This document shows, one piece after another, positions 34,675 through 42,646 of a stretch of DNA of 64,000 nucleotides (positions within the stretch are counted from its first letter, which is position 1; every line of letters begins with the position of its first letter). Both the position numbers and the translations under genes were made by a program. The stretch comes from Hydrogenispora ethanolica (lineage in GTDB: Bacteria; Bacillota; UBA4882; UBA8346). Where the stretch lies: assembly GCF_004340685.1 (NCBI RefSeq), contig NZ_SLUN01000008.1, forward strand, positions 62,001 to 126,000. Direction: 5' to 3'. Below the pieces are notes generated by a model, which was not told the origin of the DNA, ran no database searches, and saw only the letters and a list, made by a program, of their open reading frames with translations.

Positions 34675-34808
34675 TGTGGATAAGAGATCGGGTTGAGGAA
34701 CTGAAAAGGATCGTTTTGTGAATAATGGATCTCTTTTGGTGAATGAAAGAGCTCTTTTAGTCGCCCAACAAGCTCTTTTTGTGGATGAAAGAGCCTTTTT
34801 GTGAATCC
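34675..34808 (+). repeat. Array B3: short degenerate DnaA-box-like array
   Basis: On the plus strand TGTGGATAA is at 34675 (perfect complement of TTATCCACA), TGTGAATAA at 34717, and weaker forms at 34738, 34780 and 34800. Spacings are 42, 21, 42 and 20 bp. GGGTTGAGGAACTGAAA (34690) matches the lead-in of array B2 (GGGTTGAAGAGCTGAAA, 49175). The rest of 34809-35072 holds nothing recognisable. Confidence 0.75.
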
Positions 34809-35072
34809 ATGAGCTATTTGAAAAACGGAGCTAGGATTCGGTGAGGGGCTTCGTTTTTGGAGGGCATGGAAGAGAGTGTAAAGAAGGAAATGACCCGATT
34901 TGCCTAGAATAATCGGTAAGGCCGTTAACAGATATTTACATTGAAACACAACTTGATGCTCCGGCAAGGCATAGGGCGGGATGCATAGTTTGTAGTATCC
35001 GGGAATAAATTTTACGGAATCATTTTTCGATTTGGCACTTGGATCATTTATGGTTCGGAGAAGTTCAATTTT

Positions 35073-35203
35073 AGAAGCCATGTGATAAAGTCTTTTGAAT
35101 CGGAAATCAGAAGGCAAAAAGGTTTATAAACGACTTTATCACTTGCTTCTCTGAGCTTTTGTGTTCACCCTGGCCTTCGGACAGGGTTTATCACAACGCT
35201 TTT
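35073..35203 (-). repeat. R1 element, copy 5
   Basis: Full reverse-orientation copy, starting AGAAGCCATGTGATAAAGTC, with inner hairpin CCCTGGCCTTCGGACAGGG. It abuts copy 6 directly. Confidence 0.9.
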
Positions 35204-35297
35204 AGAAGCCATGTGATAAAGTCTTTTCAATCGAAAATCAGCTTGCAAAATGGGTTGTGACCCGCCGGCTTTTTCGCCGGGTTTAGCACAACTCTTT
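35204..35297 (-). repeat. R1 element, copy 6 (internally deleted variant)
   Basis: It keeps AGAAGCCATGTGATAAAGTC, then lacks about 35 bp of the middle and ends with a variant hairpin, CCCGCCGGCTTTTTCGCCGGG, in TTGTG/CACAA flanks. The hairpin type matches copy 1. Confidence 0.8.
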
Positions 35298-35319
35298 GGA
35301 AAGAGACGCAAAACTTGGA

Positions 35320-36312
35320 ATGAATCAAAAAACGCTACCGATCCATATTTATTTCGGTTTCGCCTTGCTCGTGGCGGTGCTGCTGATGCCCTGCGCCGAA
35401 GCTTTGAGCATCTTCAGCCTGGACAGCTATGAGAGCTACCGGGTCCGGCTGGTATTGGAGGTCGTCAACCGGGGCGGACCGGCGACGAATGTCAAGATTC
35501 AAGTCCCCTTGCTGATGACGGAGCATCTCCCGCCATACCAAACGCTCCGTTCTTTTACTTTCACTCCCGCCTCACGGGAGCTGCGTTTGCGTAAAGCGGC
35601 CGATGGGCTGAGCGCCGACCTGGTTCTGGCGTCGCTGCCCCGCTTGGGACGGCTCCGGGTGGAATTCGTCTACACCTTTTTTAACTCCGCCATCGAATAT
35701 CACCTGGAGCGTTCCGGCGGCTCGGATTGGGGAGACCCCGCTTACCTGAGGGCGGAGCGGGGCATCGAAAGCGGCGATCCGCAACTCAAGGCTTTGGCCG
35801 CCGCACTGACCCAAGGATGTTCGACCCAACTGGAGAAAGCGCGGAAACTATTCAGCTATGTCAATTCCAACCTGACGTATGACCCCCAGGTACAGGCCGA
35901 GCATAGCGCGGTGCGGACCCTCCAACGCAAGCGGGGATTGTGTACCGACTTCAGCCTGCTGTATATCGCCCTCTGCCGGGCGGCAGGAGTTCCGTCCCGT
36001 TTTGTGGCGGGATATCGTTTCGCTCCCCGACAGGTCGGTTATACGGAGACCGATCTCGCGCCCCATGCCCATGCTTGGGCGGAAAGTTATTTGCCGGGAT
36101 TGGGTTGGGTCGTGGTGGATCCCACCTCCTTTATTTATCAGAATGGCGCGGCCGTCACCAGCTATGAATTCTTCGGCCGGATCGCGGCCGACGACCGTCA
36201 CCTCTTTGCCAGCTACGCAAGGGCCGAAAAAATCGATTCCACCTACCTGTATCAGGTCTCCGCGCCGGCTCGAATCCTGGTCACACTGCGAAGCATGATC
36301 CGGAAACTATGA
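35320..36312 (+). CDS. Transglutaminase-like (TGc) exported protein
   Basis: About 330 residues from the ATG at 35320; an upstream in-frame TTG at 35296 lies inside the end of an R1 repeat. A hydrophobic stretch (IYFGFALLVAVLLMPC) gives a signal peptide or anchor. The C-terminal papain-like domain has Cys in KRGLCTDFS, His in HAHAWAESYLPGLGW and Asp in VDPT, the complete triad. Such bacterial proteins act as proteases, peptide ligases or wall-linked enzymes. The 120-residue middle is beta-rich. It is followed by a small membrane protein and a lipoprotein. Confidence 0.85.
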   Translation: MNQKTLPIHIYFGFALLVAVLLMPCAEALSIFSLDSYESYRVRLVLEVVNRGGPATNVKIQVPLLMTEHLPPYQTLRSFTFTPASRELRLRKAADGLSADLVLASLPRLGRLRVEFVYTFFNSAIEYHLERSGGSDWGDPAYLRAERGIESGDPQLKALAAALTQGCSTQLEKARKLFSYVNSNLTYDPQVQAEHSAVRTLQRKRGLCTDFSLLYIALCRAAGVPSRFVAGYRFAPRQVGYTETDLAPHAHAWAESYLPGLGWVVVDPTSFIYQNGAAVTSYEFFGRIAADDRHLFASYARAEKIDSTYLYQVSAPARILVTLRSMIRKL

Positions 36313-36487
36313 GACGCCGGAGAAAGGCTTTTTTGAAACGGGCCCTAAAATTTAAGAAGCCAACGATGTCGCAACCGTTTCACGAGCCGCCAGCCGGATT
36401 TTGCACTACTCCTTAACTTTTTTCACCTTATCGCGAAGGATAAATATTTCCGGTGAACCCTTCATATATATCACTGGAGGGGTGTAT

Positions 36488-36820
36488 ATGGAAAACCTGG
36501 ATCCGGAACTGCGCTTCCTGATGGCAATCTCCTATCCGGTCTGGCCGGTAAGCCTATTGATGGTCGGCACCCGCCTGCGCAAAGAGCGCTTCATCCGGTA
36601 TCATGGCTATCAAGCCTTGTATTTGGGGATCTGCGGGACTGTAATCTATCTGGTGGCGGGTCCCCTATTGAGGCTGATTCCATTCATCGGCCCGCTTCTG
36701 CTGCGACTGGGAGTCATGGTTTGGGTAGTTTTTGAACTGCTACTGGCCATCCGGTGTTGGCAAGGGGATTATTTTCGCGTTCCGCTGATTTACGATCTGG
36801 CGCAAGGCCTGATGGAATGA
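36488..36820 (+). CDS. Small membrane protein, DUF4870/TIC20-like
   Basis: 110 residues from an ATG behind GGAGGGG. Three hydrophobic segments (FLMAISYPVWPVSLLMV, LYLGICGTVIYLVAG, LRLGVMVWVVFELLLAI) with the RYHGYQAL motif after the first, as in DUF4870/Tic20-like proteins (the F..F/YHG.QAL block). Function is unknown. Confidence 0.7.
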   Translation: MENLDPELRFLMAISYPVWPVSLLMVGTRLRKERFIRYHGYQALYLGICGTVIYLVAGPLLRLIPFIGPLLLRLGVMVWVVFELLLAIRCWQGDYFRVPLIYDLAQGLME

Positions 36821-36916
36821 TCCCGCCACAGAAAATATGAGATTTTATGGTTAAATTCTTTAAAAAATGGAAAGAACATACAGGAATTTCAAAGGGGTCA
36901 GGCGAATCATTCCGTC

Positions 36917-38113
36917 ATGACTTCTTTCTTTTTATTAAACCGAAAATATTTGGCGCTGGGGGCGTTAGTGGCGATCCTGGCGGCGGGTTGCCTCAAAAAA
37001 CCGGGCCCCCGGAGCGGCGAGTTTCAATTCAAGGTGATCGATTCCCAGACCCGGGAGCCAATCTCGGGGGTAGCGGTCAGCATCGGCGATTACCATCTGC
37101 AGACGGATCGTACGGGCTTGGTCCGGATAGCGGATTTGCCGCCGGGTGACTATGCGATGCGGTTGGAGAGGCAGTGGTATCCGACTGCCGATTTTACCGT
37201 CCATTATGTGGGGCGGCCGGTGGAAGATATCTATCTCACCAGCAATATCAGGTTGCAAGGAGCCATTCTTTACAGCGGTGACCGAAGTGGAAACCGGGAT
37301 ATTTACCAGCTTGACCTGGCGTCCCGGAGCGTCACCCAACTGGTCGACTATCCGAGCCACGAAGGCGAGCCGGTTCCGGTCTCAAGCACGGCGATGATCT
37401 TTACTTCGAATGCCAATTCCGAAAACGAAGAGGATTTATATCTTTATCAGGCGGGCAGTCCGGCCCAGGCTCTTTGCAGTAGTGGCAAAACCGATAACCA
37501 GCCGACGGTGGATCAAGACGGAAAGATATTGATCTTCCATTCCACCCGGAATACAACCGGGAGAATCTATCAATACAGTTTGTCGACGTCGGTTCCGACG
37601 CGGAGTGCGGTGTCAGGCCCCGTCGAATTGACCGAGGGTTATGAGCCGGCGATTAACCCCTCGGGCACTTGGGTGGCATATATCAACAGCAATCAGTTGT
37701 GGGTGGCCAAACTCACTGGGTCCGGCTTGAGCGACAAACGGGCGTTGCCGGCCAAACTGGACCCGGGCAACCCCTGCTGGAGTCCTGATGGAGAGTATCT
37801 TGCCTTTGACGCCAGAAATGAACCGAAAGGCCCGCGTTATATCTTTGTGATCCGCATGGAGGACCATGCGGTGCAACAGGTCACGGCTGATTTCGGTTCG
37901 GCAAAGATGAGCGACCATCGGCATCCGGGCTGGTGCAAAGATGAGGCGGGAGATTTCTGGCTCTTTTTCAGCACCGCGATAATCTATGATACCAGGATCG
38001 ATATCTATGGCGTGAAATTCATTCCCGGCAAAACGGCGGATACTTACGATTGGCTGATGCTGAGCGGCGGTTCCGGAAGCAAGACGGACCCGACTTGGAG
38101 AAGCGAGCCATGA
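36917..38113 (+). CDS. TolB-like (PD40) lipoprotein with carboxypeptidase-regulatory-like domain
   Basis: 398 residues. The signal peptide ends in the lipobox LAAGC, giving lipidated Cys25. Residues about 35-110 form a CarbopepD_reg-like beta-sandwich (FKVIDSQTREPISGVAVSI ... LPPGDYAM). From about 115 on come beta-propeller repeats typical of TolB/PD40 (GNRDIYQLDLAS, NEEDLYLYQ, NPCWSPDGEYLAFDA). It is membrane-anchored outside the cell. A role in binding surface polymers or proteins is only a guess. Confidence 0.8.
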   Translation: MTSFFLLNRKYLALGALVAILAAGCLKKPGPRSGEFQFKVIDSQTREPISGVAVSIGDYHLQTDRTGLVRIADLPPGDYAMRLERQWYPTADFTVHYVGRPVEDIYLTSNIRLQGAILYSGDRSGNRDIYQLDLASRSVTQLVDYPSHEGEPVPVSSTAMIFTSNANSENEEDLYLYQAGSPAQALCSSGKTDNQPTVDQDGKILIFHSTRNTTGRIYQYSLSTSVPTRSAVSGPVELTEGYEPAINPSGTWVAYINSNQLWVAKLTGSGLSDKRALPAKLDPGNPCWSPDGEYLAFDARNEPKGPRYIFVIRMEDHAVQQVTADFGSAKMSDHRHPGWCKDEAGDFWLFFSTAIIYDTRIDIYGVKFIPGKTADTYDWLMLSGGSGSKTDPTWRSEP

Positions 38114-38128
38114 AGCAATCCATGGAAA

Positions 38129-38163
38129 AAATCGTCGGTGGATCCTACCGGCGATTTGCTTTA
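38129..38163 (+). terminator. Probable terminator after the lipoprotein
   Basis: AAATCGTCGGT pairs with ACCGGCGATTT (one G-T pair); the following T-run is short (TTTGCTTT). It may act better on the minus strand. Confidence 0.55.
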
Positions 38164-38326
38164 TAATCAGTACGTTGTGTTATGTGGCGCTCTCGCGCGG
38201 CCATGGAAATCACAGCTCAAAAAATCCATGGACCCGGCGTTTTTTTGGTTCTGTCAGTTTTTTTCCTTAAATCCCAGATAAATTTACCGAGAATTCGGAA
38301 AAACAAAAGGATTTTCGTGGTGGATT

Positions 38327-38623
38327 GTGGAATCATTAACCCAAAACAATATGGATGGTGACATGATTTTGGGTCGTTCCGGGCGCGCGCATTGGTTGGT
38401 GCTGGTTATCTTATTGCTGATCGGGTTCATCTTCGGGACGATTCTGGGACAGATTTTACGGCCTTATCTTCCGTTCATGGCAGTGGGGGCTTCCGCCAAT
38501 ATGACGCCGCAAACGCTGCATCTGGCCGATGCTTTTTCACTGACCTTCGGTTTTAAAGTCAATTTAAATCTGGCCACAATCTTGGGAGTGGCGGTCGCCT
38601 TCTTTATCTATCGGCGGTTATAA
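38327..38623 (+). CDS. DUF4321 membrane protein
   Basis: 98 residues with two hydrophobic segments (LVLVILLLIGFIFGTILGQIL and the C-terminal LATILGVAVAFFIYRRL). Proteins of this family often precede maf and radC in Firmicutes, as here; the gene overlaps the start of maf by one base. GTG at 38327, or ATG at 38351 or 38363, could be the start, as no ribosome site is decisive. Confidence 0.75.
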   Translation: MESLTQNNMDGDMILGRSGRAHWLVLVILLLIGFIFGTILGQILRPYLPFMAVGASANMTPQTLHLADAFSLTFGFKVNLNLATILGVAVAFFIYRRL

Positions 38624-39204
38624 TGATGAAACCTTTGATTCTCGCTTCAACGTCACCCCGCCGGGCGGAACTGCTGCGCCAGATCGGGGTGGATTTTCAA
38701 ATAATTCCGAGCCAGTTCGCAGAAGAGCCTCCCCCGGCCTCCGTCACGCCGCGGGAATATGTGATCGGCCTGGCCTCGCATAAAGCCGGGCAAGTCGCAG
38801 CATCGCTAAAAGAAGGAATTGTAATCGGTGCCGATACCGTGGTGGTTTCCGAAGGAGTGATCCTCGGCAAGCCCGAGGATCCGGCGCAGGCGGTAGCGAT
38901 GCTTACGGCATTAAGCGGCAAAGAACATTCGGTATTCACCGGAGTGGCTTGCCTGGAGGTTCCCGAAGGAAACGTCCGGCTTTTCGCGGAAGAGACGAAG
39001 GTGACCTTTCGGCGGCTCCAAACCGCTGAGATCCAGAGCTACGTCGCCACCGGAGAACCGCTCGACAAAGCCGGTGCTTATGGAATTCAAGGTAAAGGCG
39101 CCTTGCTGGTGGAACAGATACAAGGTTGCTATTTTAATGTGGTCGGTTTGCCGCTGAGCCGCTTGGCGGCGGTTTTAGCCGAAATGGGAGTCGCAATTTG
39201 GTGA
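38623..39204 (+). CDS. maf: Maf-family nucleotide pyrophosphatase
   Basis: 193 residues. ASTSPRRAELL at the N-terminus and GADTVV (substrate/metal site) are diagnostic, and SGKEHSVFTGV follows. Maf proteins hydrolyse dTTP/UTP or modified nucleotides and are linked to septum arrest. The start overlaps the DUF4321 stop (TAATG). Confidence 0.95.
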   Translation: MMKPLILASTSPRRAELLRQIGVDFQIIPSQFAEEPPPASVTPREYVIGLASHKAGQVAASLKEGIVIGADTVVVSEGVILGKPEDPAQAVAMLTALSGKEHSVFTGVACLEVPEGNVRLFAEETKVTFRRLQTAEIQSYVATGEPLDKAGAYGIQGKGALLVEQIQGCYFNVVGLPLSRLAAVLAEMGVAIW

Positions 39205-39213
39205 GGTGGTTGC

Positions 39214-39903
39214 GTGGAAAACCGGCCAACGATCAAAGACTTGCCACTGGAGGAACGCCCCCGGGAACGGTTGATTCATAACGGCCCGGAGCATTTAGCG
39301 GCGGCGGAATTGATCGCGATTATTTTGCGAACCGGTTCAGCCAATCGAACCGCCATTAATGTAGCGGAGGAGTTGATTGCCACTTATAAGGATTTACGGG
39401 GCCTGGCCAAAGCTTCGGTAGCCGAGATTGCCCATTGCCACGGGATCGGTCCGGCCAAAGCGGTGCAGTTGAAAGCCGCTTTTGAATTGGGACGCAGGGT
39501 ATTGACCAGCAACCCGGTTCAGCAACCCGCCATCCGGAATCCGCAGGATATATTCGATCTTTTGAAAGCAAGTTTTCAGGATCTTGACCGGGAGCATTTC
39601 AAAGTGGTGCACTTGAATACCAAAAATCAAGTCTTAAAAATCGAGACCACGGCGATCGGGATCCTTAGTTCCTCTCCGGTACATCCGCGCGAGGTATTTA
39701 AAGAAGCGGTTAAAATGAGCAGTGCCGGCGTAGTTCTGGCTCATAATCACCCCAGCGGTGATCCGACCCCCAGCAAAGACGATCTGTTGCTCACTTCCCG
39801 CTTGCGCGAGGCCGGGGAAATTTTGGGGATTTCAGTGATCGATCATGTAATATTTGGCGATAATCGTTATATTAGTCTTAAAGAACGCGGCCACCTGTCT
39901 TGA
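39214..39903 (+). CDS. radC: RadC-family JAB1/MPN protein
   Basis: 229 residues. An N-terminal helix-hairpin-helix region (about 60-90; CHGIGPAKAVQLKAA) precedes a JAMM metalloprotease-like domain with His177, His179, Ser187 and Asp190 (LAHNHPSGDPTPSKDD). Despite the name, a repair role is not established. GTG start behind GTGAGGTGG, 9 bp after maf. Confidence 0.95.
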   Translation: MENRPTIKDLPLEERPRERLIHNGPEHLAAAELIAIILRTGSANRTAINVAEELIATYKDLRGLAKASVAEIAHCHGIGPAKAVQLKAAFELGRRVLTSNPVQQPAIRNPQDIFDLLKASFQDLDREHFKVVHLNTKNQVLKIETTAIGILSSSPVHPREVFKEAVKMSSAGVVLAHNHPSGDPTPSKDDLLLTSRLREAGEILGISVIDHVIFGDNRYISLKERGHLS

Positions 39904-40079
39904 TACTACGGCAAAAGTTTCGGACTGGCTTTTGCAGGATGAATTGGAATGCTGAAAACCTTGAAACCATCGCTGCATTCAAGCGTTGTGTATTGTATAA
40001 CTTTCGCTGTAGCCCGAAAAGACAGATTGAATACATAAACCACCTACAAAATTGAATAAGATCTGGAGGAATCTATCGA

Positions 40080-41120
40080 ATGTTTAAATCACTATTGGGC
40101 CGTTTTGCTAAGGATATGGGAATTGATTTGGGTACCGCCAACACCTTGGTATATGTCCAGGGCCGGGGGATCGTTTTACAGGAACCGACGGTGGTAGCCA
40201 TTGAAAAAGATACAAACAATATCTTCGCGGTGGGGAGCGAGGCCAAGCAGATGGTCGGCCGCACCCCGGGGAATATTATCGCGGTTCGCCCCATGAAAGA
40301 CGGCGTCATTGCCGATTTTGACGTCACCGAGAAGATGTTGCATTACTTTATCAGCAAATCCGGCAAGAATATTGGGATCCTTTCGCCGCGGGTGATTATC
40401 GGAGTGCCTTCCGGGGTAACCGAAGTTGAAAAACGGGCGGTCATGGATGCCGGCCTACAGGCCGGGGCCAGAGAAGTATTTTTAATCGAGGAGCCCATGG
40501 CGGCGGCCATTGGCGCCGGGCTGCAGGTCGAAGAGCCTACCGGAAATTTGATCGTGGATATCGGCGGCGGCACCACCGAAGTAGCAGTCATTTCGCTGGG
40601 CGGAATCGTCTCCAGCCGTTCGATCCGGATCGCCGGCGATGAAATGAACGAGGCCATCGGCCATTATATTAAACGCCATTACAACCTGATGGTCGGCGAA
40701 CGGACCGCCGAGGATATCAAACGGGAGATCGGATCCGCTTATCCGGTGGGACCCGAACAAAAGCTGGATGTCCGGGGCCGCGATCTATTGACCGGATTGC
40801 CGAAGACGATCACGATTTCCAGCAACGAAGTTCGCGAAGCTTTGACCGAACCGGTCTCGGGAATTGTCGAAGCCGTGAAGATGACGCTGGAGAAAACCCC
40901 GCCGGAACTTGCCGCCGATATTCTCGATAAAGGGATCGTCATGGCCGGCGGCGGTTCGTTATTGCAAGGCATCGATCATCTGTTGATGGAAGAGACCGGC
41001 ATGCCGGTTCAGATTGCAGAGGATCCGTTGACCTGTGTGGCCCGGGGGACCGGAATGGCCTTGGAACGGAATTATCAGGATCTAAAGCGGGTGTTGATCT
41101 CCAACCGGAAAATGGCATAA
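40080..41120 (+). CDS. mreB: Rod-shape actin homologue MreB
   Basis: 346 residues. [18 protein letters not shown] (phosphate-1), the [14 protein letters not shown] (phosphate-2) and the [11 protein letters not shown] adenosine motif are all present, with an N-terminal amphipathic MFKSLLGRF for membrane binding. It forms the cytoskeletal filaments that guide wall synthesis. GGAGG precedes the ATG. First gene of the mreBCD-mrdA group. Confidence 0.97.
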   Translation: MFKSLLGRFAKDMGIDLGTANTLVYVQGRGIVLQEPTVVAIEKDTNNIFAVGSEAKQMVGRTPGNIIAVRPMKDGVIADFDVTEKMLHYFISKSGKNIGILSPRVIIGVPSGVTEVEKRAVMDAGLQAGAREVFLIEEPMAAAIGAGLQVEEPTGNLIVDIGGGTTEVAVISLGGIVSSRSIRIAGDEMNEAIGHYIKRHYNLMVGERTAEDIKREIGSAYPVGPEQKLDVRGRDLLTGLPKTITISSNEVREALTEPVSGIVEAVKMTLEKTPPELAADILDKGIVMAGGGSLLQGIDHLLMEETGMPVQIAEDPLTCVARGTGMALERNYQDLKRVLISNRKMA

Positions 41121-41254
41121 TACAGGCATTTGCGATGGATATGGTTCTACAATCGAGGCGCAAAACCGGTTCGCAACCGAGTGGTGGACTATCAGCATTT
41201 TGAGCCCCGGTGTAAAACCCGCTATCGCAAATGTTCCAATAAAGGGTGACCGTG

Positions 41255-42127
41255 TTGCATCTATTTACGGACCGCCGCTATTTATTGGTGGCATTGATTA
41301 TTCTGATTATAACTTGGGGTATGTTTGTGACCTCCCGGGAACGGCCTCGTGAAGGTAAGATCGAGTATTTTTTTAATACCGCCATGGCGCCGCTGGAGAG
41401 CGTTTTTAACCGGATCGGCGGCGCCATTGACGACAGCTGGCGCACGGTCAACCGGTTGAGCCGGCTCAAGGTGGACAATGATCGGCTCCGGGCGGAGAAC
41501 AGCCGCCTCAAGGCCCGTCAAGCTGGTCTCGATAAATTGCGGGCTGAAAATAACCGCTTGCGTGAGGCCTTGAAATTTCAGCAATCACAGCCGCATGAGC
41601 TAATCGGGGCGGAGCCGATCTCCGTCAATCCCAGCAATTGGTATCATACCATCATCATTAATAAAGGCGCGGCCGATGGTATCGGCAAGAATATGGCCGT
41701 GATCAACCCCGAGGGTGTCGTGGGGCGGATCGGTGAGGTCCGCAGCAATACCGCGGAGGTCATCCTGATTACTGACCCCCGCGAAGGAAACAATGTCGGC
41801 GGTGTCGTGAATCGGACCCAGGACCTGGTGATCGTGACCGGCGGGGGCTTCCTGCAAGGCGAGTGCACCGTCAAACCCGCTGTTGAAACGTATTTCAGCA
41901 GCTTGAAAAAGGGCGATCTGGTTTATACCGGGGAGACGAGTGAGATCTTTCCGCGCGGCATCCGCATCGGGCGGGTTATCCAGGTCAGCAGGGGCGCCAA
42001 TAAACTGGCGAGCAAAGCGGTTTTGAAACCTGCCGTACACCTGGGCAAATTGCAGATGATTTTCGTGATCAAAACCAAACGGGATTTACCGGTGACTCCG
42101 GCTCCGATTTCGGGAGGAGGAGAATAA
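41255..42127 (+). CDS. mreC: Rod-shape protein MreC
   Basis: About 290 residues: one N-terminal membrane span (RRYLLVALIILIITWGMFV), a coiled coil (about 65-105; LKVDNDRLRAENSRLKAR) and the extracellular beta-barrel domain with NPSNWYHTIIINKGAADGI. The TTG at 41255 is 5 nt after AAAGGGTGA; GTG codons at 41246 and 41252 are in frame but too close. It overlaps mreD by one base. Confidence 0.95.
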   Translation: MHLFTDRRYLLVALIILIITWGMFVTSRERPREGKIEYFFNTAMAPLESVFNRIGGAIDDSWRTVNRLSRLKVDNDRLRAENSRLKARQAGLDKLRAENNRLREALKFQQSQPHELIGAEPISVNPSNWYHTIIINKGAADGIGKNMAVINPEGVVGRIGEVRSNTAEVILITDPREGNNVGGVVNRTQDLVIVTGGGFLQGECTVKPAVETYFSSLKKGDLVYTGETSEIFPRGIRIGRVIQVSRGANKLASKAVLKPAVHLGKLQMIFVIKTKRDLPVTPAPISGGGE

Positions 42128-42627
42128 TGCGCTTTGCAATCTTAACAATCAGCGTGATTCTGGGCGTGGCTATCCAAGCCACCTGGTTGGCGCAGTTGAA
42201 TCTGCCGGGCCAGGTCGTTCCGGATCTGATTTTAATACTGGTAATCTCTTACGGATTGTTACGGGGGCCTGACGAGGGCCTCCTCTTTGGGCTTGCGGCC
42301 GGATTCTTCCTGAATCTGCATAGCGGCGGGATCATCGGCATCGAGGCGCTCTCCAAAATGATGGCCGGATACTGCGCGGGTCTTTTGGAAAAGAACATTT
42401 TTAAGGATAACCTCCTGGTCCCGGTAGTTGCCGTGCTGGCTGGCACACTGATCTTCAATTCGTTCTCAGGGCTTATGTATATTGCTTTCAAGGCGAACTA
42501 CAATCTCTGGGGAATGTTTATATCCAATATTCTGCCTCAGACGGCCTACAATGCTGTTCTGGCTCCTTTAGTCTACTATTTCCTGTTTAAATCGGAACAT
42601 TTCATCAGCGAGCAGAGTAATTCATGA
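42127..42627 (+). CDS. mreD: Rod-shape protein MreD
   Basis: 166 residues, five or six hydrophobic segments, with the typical VPDLILILVISYGLLRGP stretch. The start codon overlaps the mreC stop (TAATG). A partner of MreC in the elongasome. Confidence 0.93.
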   Translation: MRFAILTISVILGVAIQATWLAQLNLPGQVVPDLILILVISYGLLRGPDEGLLFGLAAGFFLNLHSGGIIGIEALSKMMAGYCAGLLEKNIFKDNLLVPVVAVLAGTLIFNSFSGLMYIAFKANYNLWGMFISNILPQTAYNAVLAPLVYYFLFKSEHFISEQSNS

Positions 42628-42646
42628 CGTTGGGGGCTTAACTCTC

